Shown: positions 17,767 through 26,068 of the stretch, in pieces | Layout of the letters: every line of letters starts with the position of its first letter | Numbering within the stretch: the first letter of the stretch is position 1 | Source: Paucibacter aquatile | GTDB taxonomy: Bacteria; Pseudomonadota; Gammaproteobacteria; Burkholderiales; Burkholderiaceae_C | DNA: 64,000 nt | Direction: 5' to 3' | NCBI RefSeq assembly: GCF_002885975.1 | Contig: NZ_POSP01000003.1 | Location: 930,001 to 994,000, forward strand | The notes under the pieces: generated by a model | Databases searched by the model: none | Seen by the model: the letters and a program-made list of their open reading frames with translations, nothing else | Told to the model about the DNA's origin: nothing | Program-made: the position numbers and the translations under genes

Positions 17767-19962
17767 ATGGCATCAGGTGTGACCTCGATCGCACGGCGCG
17801 TCTCTCTGGTGGGCGTGATCGCCCTGGCCGCATCACTTCTGACGGTCAGCGGCGCTGTCAGCATCCTCCTCACCCAGGTTGCCCATGACCGGGTGACCAG
17901 CTGGGTCGGCGACAAGACCCAATCCCTGGTCGATTCGATGACGGCCATGGACGATGTGGCCAAGACCATGGTGCAGCAAAGCTATGGCACCTTCCGCCAG
18001 GAGTTCGGTCCGGTCTTCCAGCTCGACGAAAGCACCGGCGACCTGCGCGACTGGGGCCCCAAGCTCAACGGCAACACCACCCAGGTCGACAAATTCGCCG
18101 GCACCACAGGCGGTGCGGCGTCGATCTTCGCCCTCAAGGGTGATGACTTCATCCGCATCACCTCTTCGTTGAAGAACGCAGCCGGCGAGCGCAACACGGC
18201 GCCGCTGGGCAAAAGCCACCCCGGCTATGCCACGCTGATGCAGGGTAAGCCCTTCGCCGGCCGGGTGGTGCTGGAGGGCAAGGTTTACATGGCCTACTAC
18301 GACCCGATCAAGAGCGAGGCAGGCAAGATCATCGGTCTGCTGGCCATTGCCCTCGATATGGAGGGCTTCCAGAAGGCCATGGACAAGATGGCGGCTGATG
18401 CCAAGTTCTTCGAATCGGGGGGTACCTATGCCGTGGCCGCCGATGCCGACGGCAAGAATGCCCGCCTGGTCTCCCACCCCACGGCCAAGAACAAGCTGGC
18501 CAGCGAGGTGAGCCCCGAGTTCGACAAGTTCATGGCGGCCCTGATCGCCTCCAAGGACGGCGTCGTTGAGGACGCACCTGACGTGCTCAATGGCAAGGGC
18601 GGAAGCTATTTCGCCGTCGGGCGCCGCAACCCGCAGGGCGGCTTCTGGATCATTGCCCAGGTATCGCCGAGCGAGTCCATGGCCTCGCACTGGGCCACCA
18701 TGGTGCCTTTCTGGATCATGCTGACCCTGACCACGGCCGGCCTCGGCTTCGGCCTGTTCTGGATGATGCGCAATTGGGTCAGCAAGCCGCTGAGCGATTT
18801 GACCGAGGCGATCAGCTCCATCGCCCAGGGAGACTTGTCGGCCTCGGTGAGCAGCCAGCGCCATGACGAAATCGGCCTGCTGATCCAGCAGACCGAAGCC
18901 ATGCGCGGGCGCTTGGCAGAGACCATCGGTACCGTGCGCCAGTCCTCCGACTCGATTGGCACGGCCAGCGCCGAGATTGCCTCGGGCAACCAGGATTTGA
19001 GCCAACGCACCGAACAAACGGCGTCGAACCTGCAACTGGCCGCCTCCTCCATGGCCGAGCTGACTGGCACAGTCAAGCAGACCGCCGACTCCGCCATGAC
19101 GGCCAACCAGCTCGTATCCTCGGCCGCCAGCGCCGCAGCCAAGGGTGGTCAGGTGGTGGGCCAGGTGGTGGCCACCATGGACGAGATCAACACCAGCTCG
19201 CGCAAGATCAACGACATCATCGGCGTCATCGATGGCATTGCCTTCCAGACCAATATCCTGGCCTTGAACGCGGCCGTGGAAGCGGCGCGCGCGGGCGAAC
19301 AAGGTCGCGGCTTCGCTGTGGTGGCCAGCGAGGTGCGCAGCTTGGCCCAGCGCAGCGCCGAAGCAGCCAAGGAGATCAAGACCCTGATTGGCGCCAGCGT
19401 CGAGCGGGTTGAAGTGGGATCTCGCCTGGTCAACGAGGCCGGCAGCTCGATGACCGACATCGTCTCCAGCGTGCAGCGCGTGCAGGACATCATTGGTGAG
19501 ATCACCGCGGCCGCCAGCGAGCAAAGCGAGGGCATCGGCCAGGTCAACCAATCGGTGGTGCAACTGGACCAGATGACACAGCAGAACGCCGCCCTGGTGG
19601 AGGAGTCCGCCGCCGCGGCCGAAAGCCTGCGCGATCAGGCCCAGCGCCTGATCGAAGCCGTGTCGGTGTTCCGCCTGGCACAAGGCCACCATGTAGCGAG
19701 CACAGCGCCGAGCCGTCGACCTGCACCGCAAAGCTCCACAGCCAATGCCACGGGCACTACCAAGGCGAAACCGGCAGCCTCAACTTCGCATCGTGCTGCG
19801 AACAAGACGAGCACCACGGCAAAAGCGAGAAGCAAGCCGACCGGCGGCGAGAGCACCAGCCCCCCTGCCCCGGCCCCTGCGCCCTCAGCCCGCTCGGCAC
19901 CCGCGCCCGCTCCACGTGCTTCGACCCCAGCCGCTCAAGAAGGAGACTGGGAAAGCTTCTGA
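17767..19962 (+). CDS. Methyl-accepting chemotaxis protein 2 (Cache sensor)
   Basis: About 731 residues. Transmembrane helices near residues 10-35 and about 315-340 enclose a periplasmic domain of about 280 residues resembling the Cache_3-Cache_2 type (GDDFIRITSSLKN, the GHPGYATL-like LGKSHPGYATLMQGKPF, GKVYMAYYDPIK). HAMP, methylation helices and the standard signalling tip follow. The tail is Ala/Pro-rich and ends DWESF. The start at 17767 is chosen because GGAG lies seven bases before it; an upstream Met at 17704 has no support. Confidence 0.93.
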   Translation: MASGVTSIARRVSLVGVIALAASLLTVSGAVSILLTQVAHDRVTSWVGDKTQSLVDSMTAMDDVAKTMVQQSYGTFRQEFGPVFQLDESTGDLRDWGPKLNGNTTQVDKFAGTTGGAASIFALKGDDFIRITSSLKNAAGERNTAPLGKSHPGYATLMQGKPFAGRVVLEGKVYMAYYDPIKSEAGKIIGLLAIALDMEGFQKAMDKMAADAKFFESGGTYAVAADADGKNARLVSHPTAKNKLASEVSPEFDKFMAALIASKDGVVEDAPDVLNGKGGSYFAVGRRNPQGGFWIIAQVSPSESMASHWATMVPFWIMLTLTTAGLGFGLFWMMRNWVSKPLSDLTEAISSIAQGDLSASVSSQRHDEIGLLIQQTEAMRGRLAETIGTVRQSSDSIGTASAEIASGNQDLSQRTEQTASNLQLAASSMAELTGTVKQTADSAMTANQLVSSAASAAAKGGQVVGQVVATMDEINTSSRKINDIIGVIDGIAFQTNILALNAAVEAARAGEQGRGFAVVASEVRSLAQRSAEAAKEIKTLIGASVERVEVGSRLVNEAGSSMTDIVSSVQRVQDIIGEITAAASEQSEGIGQVNQSVVQLDQMTQQNAALVEESAAAAESLRDQAQRLIEAVSVFRLAQGHHVASTAPSRRPAPQSSTANATGTTKAKPAASTSHRAANKTSTTAKARSKPTGGESTSPPAPAPAPSARSAPAPAPRASTPAAQEGDWESF

Positions 19963-20013
19963 GCCTGCATCCGTTTCGTCGTTCCCCCGCATCTCCAGCA
20001 AGGACTCTTCTTC

Positions 20014-22059
20014 ATGTTTGATTCCATCAAGACACGCTTGACCGCGCTGAGCATTGTGGTGGTGGTGCTCACCCTGAGCCTGGCCACGATCGCCAACTAT
20101 GTGATCGTCCGCGGTCACACCTACACCACCGAGCTGGCCAGCCTGGATGCCTTGGCGGCGGGCCGCGCGGCGGCCATCAACCAATGGGTGACCATGCAGC
20201 GCGACATCGTCACCTCCATGGTGCCGGCCGCGGCCGAGGCCGACCCCAAGCCCTATTTGGTGCAGGCGGCCAAGTCAGGCCGCTTGGAGGCAAGCTATAT
20301 CGGCCATGCCGACAAGCGCATGCTGTTCAACACCCCCCAGGAACTGCCGCCCGGCTATGACCCAACCGGCCGACCCTGGTACACCCTGGCCTCCAACGCC
20401 AGCGGGCCGGTGATCACCGAGCCCTATATGGACGCCGCGCGCAAGCTGCTGGTGGTGACCTTCGCCGTGGCCGTCAAAGAAGGCGGCAGCACCAAGGCTG
20501 TGGCGGCCACCGATGTGTTCCTGAACGAGGTCTCGGCCACGGTCAAGGCCATCAAGCCGACGCCGAATGGTTTTGCGTTTCTGATGTCCAGCAAGGGAAC
20601 CTTGGTCGCCCACCCGAATGCCGAACTGGCCCTGAAGCCGGTCAGCGAGCTCTCCCCGCAGTTGGACGCCAAGGCCCTGAAACAGGTGCAGGAAGCTGGA
20701 GCACCCTGGGTCGATGCCACCATCGGCAACCAGGACTTCCTGCTGCGCGGCGTGGCCATTCCCAACACCGACTGGGTGCTGGTGGTGGCAGCCGATCGCA
20801 GCGAAGCGCTGGCCTCGCTGAGCTCGCTGCTGCGCACCGCGGCCATCGTGTTGGTCGTGGTGATGGTGCTGGCAGGCGCGCTGATGACCACGGTGATCTC
20901 CACCATGCTCAGTGGCCTGGACCGTGTGCGCGCCGCGCTCGACGAAATCAGTGCCGGTGGCGGCGATCTGACGCAGCGCCTGCCCGAGGCCGGCCGCGAC
21001 GAGATCTCGCGCATTGCCGGCTCCTTCAATATGTTTGCCGAGAAGATTCAGCGCATCCTGCTCGATGTGCGCTCCGCCAGCAATTCCATCTCCACGGCCT
21101 CCAGCGAGATCGCCCTGGGCGCCCAAGACCTGTCGCAGCGCACCGAGCAAACCGCCTCCAATCTGCAACAGGCGGCCTCGTCGATGGAGCAACTGACCGG
21201 CACCGTGCGCCAGACGGCCGATGCCGCGCAGACCGCCAATCAGCTGGCCTCCTCGGCCTCCTCGGCCGCGGCCAAGGGCGGTGAGGTCGTCAGCCAGGTG
21301 GTCACCACCATGGACGAGATCAACAACAGCTCCAAGAAGATCAGCGACATCATCGGCGTGATCGATGGCATCGCCTTCCAGACCAATATCCTGGCCTTGA
21401 ACGCGGCCGTGGAAGCAGCGCGAGCCGGCGAACAAGGCCGCGGCTTCGCCGTGGTGGCCAGCGAAGTGCGCAGCCTGGCTCAGCGCTCGGCCGAAGCCGC
21501 CAAGGAAATCAAGGGCCTGATCGGCGCCAGCGTCGACCGAGTCGAAGTGGGCTCCAAGCTGGTGGAAGCGGCCGGCGCCTCGATGAACGACATCGTCTCC
21601 AGCGTGCAACGCGTGACAGACATCATCGGCGAGATCACCGCGGCCGCGAGCGAGCAAAGCGATGGCATCGGCCAGGTCAATGGCGCCGTGGTGCAGCTCG
21701 ATCAGATGACGCAGCAGAACGCAGCCCTGGTGGAAGAATCCGCAGCCGCCGCGGAAAGCCTGAAGGATCAAGCCCATCGCCTGACCGAGGTGGTTTCGGT
21801 GTTCCGTCTGGGCAGCGATGAGGGCCATGCGCGCAGCGCCGCCAGCGCCCCACGCCCGGCCAGCAAGCCGGCCGGTAGCGCCAGCAGCAGCGGCAGCAGC
21901 CACAATGGCAGCGCACACTTCACCAGCAAGCCTGCTGCTGCCAAAGCCCCTGCGGCCAAACCTGCCGCGCGGCCAACACCTTCGGCAAGCAGCAGCACGC
22001 CCGCGCCGGCTCCTGCAGCCAAGCCGGCGGACAACGACGACGACTGGCAGTCCTTCTGA
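20014..22059 (+). CDS. Methyl-accepting chemotaxis protein 3 (dCache_1, predicted amino acid receptor)
   Basis: A 681-residue chemoreceptor: transmembrane helix about 10-32, double-Cache periplasmic domain about 35-275, second transmembrane helix about 276-300, HAMP, signalling domain, tail ending DDWQSF. The Cache domain contains Tyr115, Arg120, Trp122, Tyr123, Tyr138, Asp140 and Asp167. These are the residue types and spacings that I recall for the amino-acid-binding dCache_1AA motif of Pseudomonas PctA, all shifted by six positions. It is therefore predicted to sense amino acids through their backbone amino and carboxyl groups. Confidence 0.93.
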   Translation: MFDSIKTRLTALSIVVVVLTLSLATIANYVIVRGHTYTTELASLDALAAGRAAAINQWVTMQRDIVTSMVPAAAEADPKPYLVQAAKSGRLEASYIGHADKRMLFNTPQELPPGYDPTGRPWYTLASNASGPVITEPYMDAARKLLVVTFAVAVKEGGSTKAVAATDVFLNEVSATVKAIKPTPNGFAFLMSSKGTLVAHPNAELALKPVSELSPQLDAKALKQVQEAGAPWVDATIGNQDFLLRGVAIPNTDWVLVVAADRSEALASLSSLLRTAAIVLVVVMVLAGALMTTVISTMLSGLDRVRAALDEISAGGGDLTQRLPEAGRDEISRIAGSFNMFAEKIQRILLDVRSASNSISTASSEIALGAQDLSQRTEQTASNLQQAASSMEQLTGTVRQTADAAQTANQLASSASSAAAKGGEVVSQVVTTMDEINNSSKKISDIIGVIDGIAFQTNILALNAAVEAARAGEQGRGFAVVASEVRSLAQRSAEAAKEIKGLIGASVDRVEVGSKLVEAAGASMNDIVSSVQRVTDIIGEITAAASEQSDGIGQVNGAVVQLDQMTQQNAALVEESAAAAESLKDQAHRLTEVVSVFRLGSDEGHARSAASAPRPASKPAGSASSSGSSHNGSAHFTSKPAAAKAPAAKPAARPTPSASSSTPAPAPAAKPADNDDDWQSF

Positions 22060-22115
22060 GTGCCTGCCGCTGGCTGAGCCAGCGCAGCGGCAGCACCAAC
22101 ATCAGAATCATCAAA

Positions 22116-22138
22116 GCGGGCCGCATCAAGCGGCCCGC
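22116..22138. terminator. GC-rich hairpin after the chemotaxis operon
   Basis: A perfect 9-base stem (GCGGGCCGC with GCGGCCCGC) with loop ATCAA lies between the convergent MCP and permease genes. No long T run follows, so it may be a weak or Rho-assisted terminator for one or both directions. Confidence 0.5.
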
Positions 22139-22209
22139 AGTCATTTCCGGCCCGGCATAAACGAGGAAGCCCCTGGAAGCGGTTGCCCCGCCCTGCCCTG
22201 CGTTCGCAG

Positions 22210-24819
22210 CTACTGTGTGTCGGCCTCGCGCAAGGTCTGCATCACCGGCCGGCGCAGCACGCCGCGCAGGCTCCACCATCCCGCCAACTGGGCCAGCACG
22301 GCACCGGCCAGCATGCTGAACAACGGCACCCAGAAGTTCAAACTCCAGGCAAAACCGAAGACAAAACGCGCCAGCAAGGCGCCCAGCAAAACGGCCACCG
22401 CGCCGGCCAAGAAGCCGGCCAGAGCGCCCACCCCCAGCAATTCGGCGCGCTGCACCCGGGCCAGCAACTGGGAGCTGGCACCCAGCGCCCGCATCAAGGC
22501 GAATTCGCGGGTGCGGGCCTCGCGCGTGCTGCCCACCGAGGCCAGCAGCACGACCAGGCCGGTGGCCAGCGTGAAGCCGAACAAGAGCTGCACCGCCTGG
22601 ATCACTTGGTTCAGCACCGACTGCACCTGCTTGAGCTGGGCCGACACATCGACCACGGTCAGATTGGGCATGGCACGGCTGAGCTCGCGATCCAGGCTCG
22701 ATTCGGCCGGCGCATGGAAGGCAGACACCCAGCTGGCGGGCAGATCGGCCATGGTCTTGCGAGGAAACAGCACAAAAAAGTTCACCCGCATGGAGGACCA
22801 ATCGACCTTGCGCATGGAGGTGATGCGCCCCTCCACCGGCAGGCCAGCAACATCAAAACGCAGGCGATCACCGAGCTTGAGCCCCAGGGTTTCGGCCAGG
22901 CCCTGCTCCACGCTCAGACCATCGGCCTCGTCCACCACCCATTGACCTTGAACCACGCTGTTGTGCGACATCAGCTCGGCGCTGTGGCTGAGGTTGAACT
23001 CGCGCTCCACCAGGCGCTGCGCCCGCTCGTCCTTGTACATGGCAGGCTTGACGGTCTGATCGTTGATGCTGAGCAGGCGGCCACGGATCATGGGGAAGAG
23101 GTCGTAGGTTTTCACCCCCGCGCCTTCGATCTGGGTGCGGAAGGCCGGCACCTGATCCCCCTGGAGGTTGATCACAAAGCGGTCAGGGGCATTGGCCGGC
23201 GTCGCCTTGAGCCAGCTGTCGATCAAATCCGTGCGCAGCAACACCAGCAGGGCCAGCGCCAACAAGCCCACCGCCAAGGACGAAACCTGCACGACGGCAA
23301 AGCCCGGGCGCGCCGCGACCTGGCGCGTGGCCAACAGCAACCAGCGCGGCACGGCAGCGCTGGCGGCGCCCTGCCCGCTCAAGGGCACCCAGCGCTTGAG
23401 CACACGCACCGCCAACCAGGCCATGCCGGCGAACAAACCCAGCGCCAGCGCAAAGCCACCGGCCGCAATCAATCCCAGGCTGAGCTCACCGGCCAGCACC
23501 ATCAAGATGCCGGCAAAACCCAACACACCGGCCACCAGCACCAGGGTGGAACCAGCCTTGAGCCCACCCAGATCGCGCCGGATGACGCGCAGCGCCGGCA
23601 CGGCCGCCAGCTGCAGCACGGGCGGCAGGCCAAAGCCCATCAACAGGCTCAGGCCCAGACCCAGGCCCAAGGTCGCGGGCCAGAAGGACGGCGCCGGCAG
23701 GCTGACTTCGAACAGGCCCGAGAGCAAGCCCACGAAGGCGAAATGCAAGCCCAGGCCCAGCAGCACACCGATCAGGCTGGCCGTCAGGCCCGCCAGGGCG
23801 AACTCAATGCTGTAGGCCCAGGCGATGCGGCGCTGGGCCTGGCCCAGCACCCGCAGCATGGCGCAATCGTCCAGATGGCGGCCCGCAAAGTCACGCGCAG
23901 CCAGTGCCACCGCCACCGCGGCCAGCAGGGCCGAGAGCATGGCCACCAGCTTGAGGAACTTGGTCGCCCGGTCCAGGGTCTGGCGCATCTCGGGTCGGCC
24001 GCTGTCCAGCGAGTCCAGCCGCACCCCGCGCCAGGCGGACGACGCAATCAAAGCCTTGGCCCGCTCCACGAACTGGTTCACCGCCTGGGCTCGCGGCGCG
24101 GGCTGCTCGCCGCGGGCCAGTGCGGCCACAGCCAGGCGGTAGGTCACCCGGCTGCCGGGTTGGATCAGGGCAGTGGCGGCCAGATCGGCCTCCGCCAGCA
24201 TCAGGCGAGGCGCAAAATTCAAGAAGCCGGCGCCACGGTCGGGCTCGGTGACGATGACGCCGCCGACCTTGAGCGAGGCATCGCCAAGCAAAAGGCTGTC
24301 ACCGAGGCGGATTTGCAGCGAATCCAGCACGGCCGCATCCACCCAGACCTCACCAGGCTTGGGCGCCCCCACCCGCCGGCCATCGGCCAACAGCAGCTGA
24401 CCGCGCAGGGGATACGCAGCCCCGACCGACTTCACCGCCACCAGGCGATTGCGCCCGCCCTGGGCCTCGCTGGCGCGCGCCATGCTGGGGAAATTGGCAC
24501 TCAGGGTGGCGGTCAAACCCAGTTCCTGGGCCAAGTCTTGCAAGGCCTGCGGCACCGGCTGGTCGGCCAGCAACACGGCATCGCCGCCAATCAACTGCGC
24601 GGCATCGCGGCGCAAGCCCTGCTCGAGACGGTCGGACAGAAAGCTCACCGCACACAAGGCCGCCACCGCCAACGCCACCGCCAGCATCAGCAAACGGAGC
24701 TCGCCGGCCCGCCAATCGCGCCAGAGCTGGCGCCAGGCCATGCGCAGCACATGGGGAGGGCGGGCGGGCTGGAGCGAGGGCATGGGCGGCACGGCGGACA
24801 CGGCAGAGCTTGAATTCAT
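22210..24819 (-). CDS. Large ABC transporter permease with two FtsX domains (YbbP-like)
   Basis: An 869-residue inner-membrane protein: an N-terminal transmembrane helix (about residues 30-50), a large periplasmic region, a first FtsX three-helix block in the middle, further helices, a second periplasmic region, and a C-terminal FtsX block. This is the YbbP-type architecture of permeases that pair with a LolD-like ATPase (YbbA) and sometimes a TesA esterase. No ATPase gene is adjacent on either side, so the partner must be encoded elsewhere. The start at 24819 (MNSSSAVSAVPP) is chosen; MPSLQPARPP, a few codons later, is an alternative. Confidence 0.88.
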   Translation of the reverse strand: MNSSSAVSAVPPMPSLQPARPPHVLRMAWRQLWRDWRAGELRLLMLAVALAVAALCAVSFLSDRLEQGLRRDAAQLIGGDAVLLADQPVPQALQDLAQELGLTATLSANFPSMARASEAQGGRNRLVAVKSVGAAYPLRGQLLLADGRRVGAPKPGEVWVDAAVLDSLQIRLGDSLLLGDASLKVGGVIVTEPDRGAGFLNFAPRLMLAEADLAATALIQPGSRVTYRLAVAALARGEQPAPRAQAVNQFVERAKALIASSAWRGVRLDSLDSGRPEMRQTLDRATKFLKLVAMLSALLAAVAVALAARDFAGRHLDDCAMLRVLGQAQRRIAWAYSIEFALAGLTASLIGVLLGLGLHFAFVGLLSGLFEVSLPAPSFWPATLGLGLGLSLLMGFGLPPVLQLAAVPALRVIRRDLGGLKAGSTLVLVAGVLGFAGILMVLAGELSLGLIAAGGFALALGLFAGMAWLAVRVLKRWVPLSGQGAASAAVPRWLLLATRQVAARPGFAVVQVSSLAVGLLALALLVLLRTDLIDSWLKATPANAPDRFVINLQGDQVPAFRTQIEGAGVKTYDLFPMIRGRLLSINDQTVKPAMYKDERAQRLVEREFNLSHSAELMSHNSVVQGQWVVDEADGLSVEQGLAETLGLKLGDRLRFDVAGLPVEGRITSMRKVDWSSMRVNFFVLFPRKTMADLPASWVSAFHAPAESSLDRELSRAMPNLTVVDVSAQLKQVQSVLNQVIQAVQLLFGFTLATGLVVLLASVGSTREARTREFALMRALGASSQLLARVQRAELLGVGALAGFLAGAVAVLLGALLARFVFGFAWSLNFWVPLFSMLAGAVLAQLAGWWSLRGVLRRPVMQTLREADTQ

Positions 24820-24959
24820 GGCTCGGACTGTAGCGAGTCCCCGCAAGCGCTGCTGTTCGTCAGGACATATCGGCCGGGCGAACGAACATGCAAGCCGGCT
24901 GAATGCTGTGTTCAGCCCCATGCGCCCCAGAAAAACCTGAGCGGGCGTCCAATCAAGCC

Positions 24960-25853
24960 ATGAACACCGCCGCCCTGATCCGCCGCTTCCCCAGCCTTTT
25001 CCTCTCGCATGGCTCACCCATGACCGCGCTGGAGGCCCACGAGACCGGCCCCTTCTGGCAACAGCTGGGGCGCAGCCTGGAAGCGCGGCACGGCCGCCCC
25101 AAAGCCATCCTCATCATCTCGGCCCACACGGCGGCGCGGCAGCCGGTCTTACTGGCCGGACCGCGCCATGAGGCCATCTACGACTTTGGCGGCTTCGACC
25201 CGCGGCTGCGCAGCCTGCGCTACGACGCACCCGGCGCCCCCGCGCTGGCGCTTGAAGTGCAAGCCCTGGCCGCTCAAGCTGGCATCACCGTGCATTCACT
25301 GCCACAGGGTGGCCTCGACCATGGCATCTGGGTCCCCTTGCGCGCGATGTACCCGGGCGCCGACATCCCCGTGCTGCCCCTGGCCTTTGTGCCTTCGCAA
25401 AGCCCCGGCCAGCAGTTTGCATTGGGCGAGGCGCTTCAGTCCTTGAGCGAAACCCAGGGCGTGCTGGTGATTGGCAGCGGCAGCCTGACCCACAACCTCG
25501 GTCTGGTGTTTGCCGGCGGGCAGATGCCGCCTATCGATGCGCCCGAGCTGCCGGCCTCCGCTGCATTCCGAGAGTGGTGGGAAGCCCGCAGCCTGGCACG
25601 CGACTGGCCGGCCCTGCTGGACTACCGCCAGCAAGCCCCGCACGCCGTGGACATGCACCCCTCCGACGAACACCTGCTGCCTTGGTTTGTCGCCGCCGGC
25701 GCCGCCGGGCGCACGCATGCACCGCAGCGCATCCACAGCGCATTGACCTACGGCAGCCTGGGCATGGATGCCTACGCCTTCGGGCCCGAGGCACAGGGCC
25801 TGGCCGAGGCACTGGCCGCAACTTCACCGGCAGAGAGCCAGGGCAAGGACTGA
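24960..25853 (+). CDS. LigB/DODA-type extradiol dioxygenase (YgiD-like)
   Basis: A 297-residue class III ring-cleaving dioxygenase family protein. Conserved metal-site and active-site histidines are visible in LFLSHGSPM near residue 18, IISAHT near 55 and GGLDHGIWVPL near 125; GSGSLTHNL near 180 is also a family motif. The closest characterised relatives are Zn- or Fe-dependent 4,5-DOPA dioxygenases; the natural substrate here is unknown. Divergent from the permease gene and the last chromosomal protein gene before the tRNA-Gly attachment site. Confidence 0.88.
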   Translation: MNTAALIRRFPSLFLSHGSPMTALEAHETGPFWQQLGRSLEARHGRPKAILIISAHTAARQPVLLAGPRHEAIYDFGGFDPRLRSLRYDAPGAPALALEVQALAAQAGITVHSLPQGGLDHGIWVPLRAMYPGADIPVLPLAFVPSQSPGQQFALGEALQSLSETQGVLVIGSGSLTHNLGLVFAGGQMPPIDAPELPASAAFREWWEARSLARDWPALLDYRQQAPHAVDMHPSDEHLLPWFVAAGAAGRTHAPQRIHSALTYGSLGMDAYAFGPEAQGLAEALAATSPAESQGKD

Positions 25854-25910
25854 CCCCAGGGCGCGAGCCAGGGTCTCGCTATACTTCCCCCGCACTTCCA
25901 GATACGCACC

Positions 25911-25984
25911 GCGGGCGTAGCTCAATGGCAGAGCTGAAGCTTCCCAAGCTTAAGACGAGGGTTCGATTCCCTTCGCCCGCTCCA
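25911..25984 (+). tRNA. tRNA-Gly (anticodon CCC)
   Basis: A 74-base cloverleaf with acceptor arms GCGGGCG and CGCCCGC, D-arm GCTC/GAGC, anticodon loop TTCCCAA (anticodon CCC, glycine), T-loop GTTCGATTC and an encoded CCA end. The anticodon stem has one G-A mismatch. Its 3' end is the left attachment site of the genomic island, and the element leaves the tRNA intact. Confidence 0.96.
25967..25984. repeat. attL: 18-bp island attachment site in tRNA-Gly
   Basis: TTCCCTTCGCCCGCTCCA, the last 18 bases of the tRNA gene including CCA, is repeated exactly at 56242-56259. Integration at the 3' end of a tRNA gene next to a tyrosine recombinase is the classic island arrangement. Confidence 0.92.
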
Positions 25985-26047
25985 CGTCTCTACAAGTGAT
26001 TGATCCGCAACAGGATTGTCCCGAATCAACCTCCTGATACGTCGCCC

Positions 26048-26056
26048 TGCTACAAA
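26048..26056 (+). repeat. Putative integrase arm-type site next to attL
   Basis: TGCTACAAA, between attL and the integrase start, recurs in four near-copies just inside attR (56144-56192). Sharing the motif at both ends suggests binding sites for the integrase or an excision factor. Confidence 0.45.
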
Positions 26057-26068
26057 GCGGAGTGATAC

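Noticed and set aside
22183..24813. 876-codon + strand frame opposite the FtsX permease
   Set aside because: Gln/His/Arg-rich shadow with no hydrophobic or motif structure.
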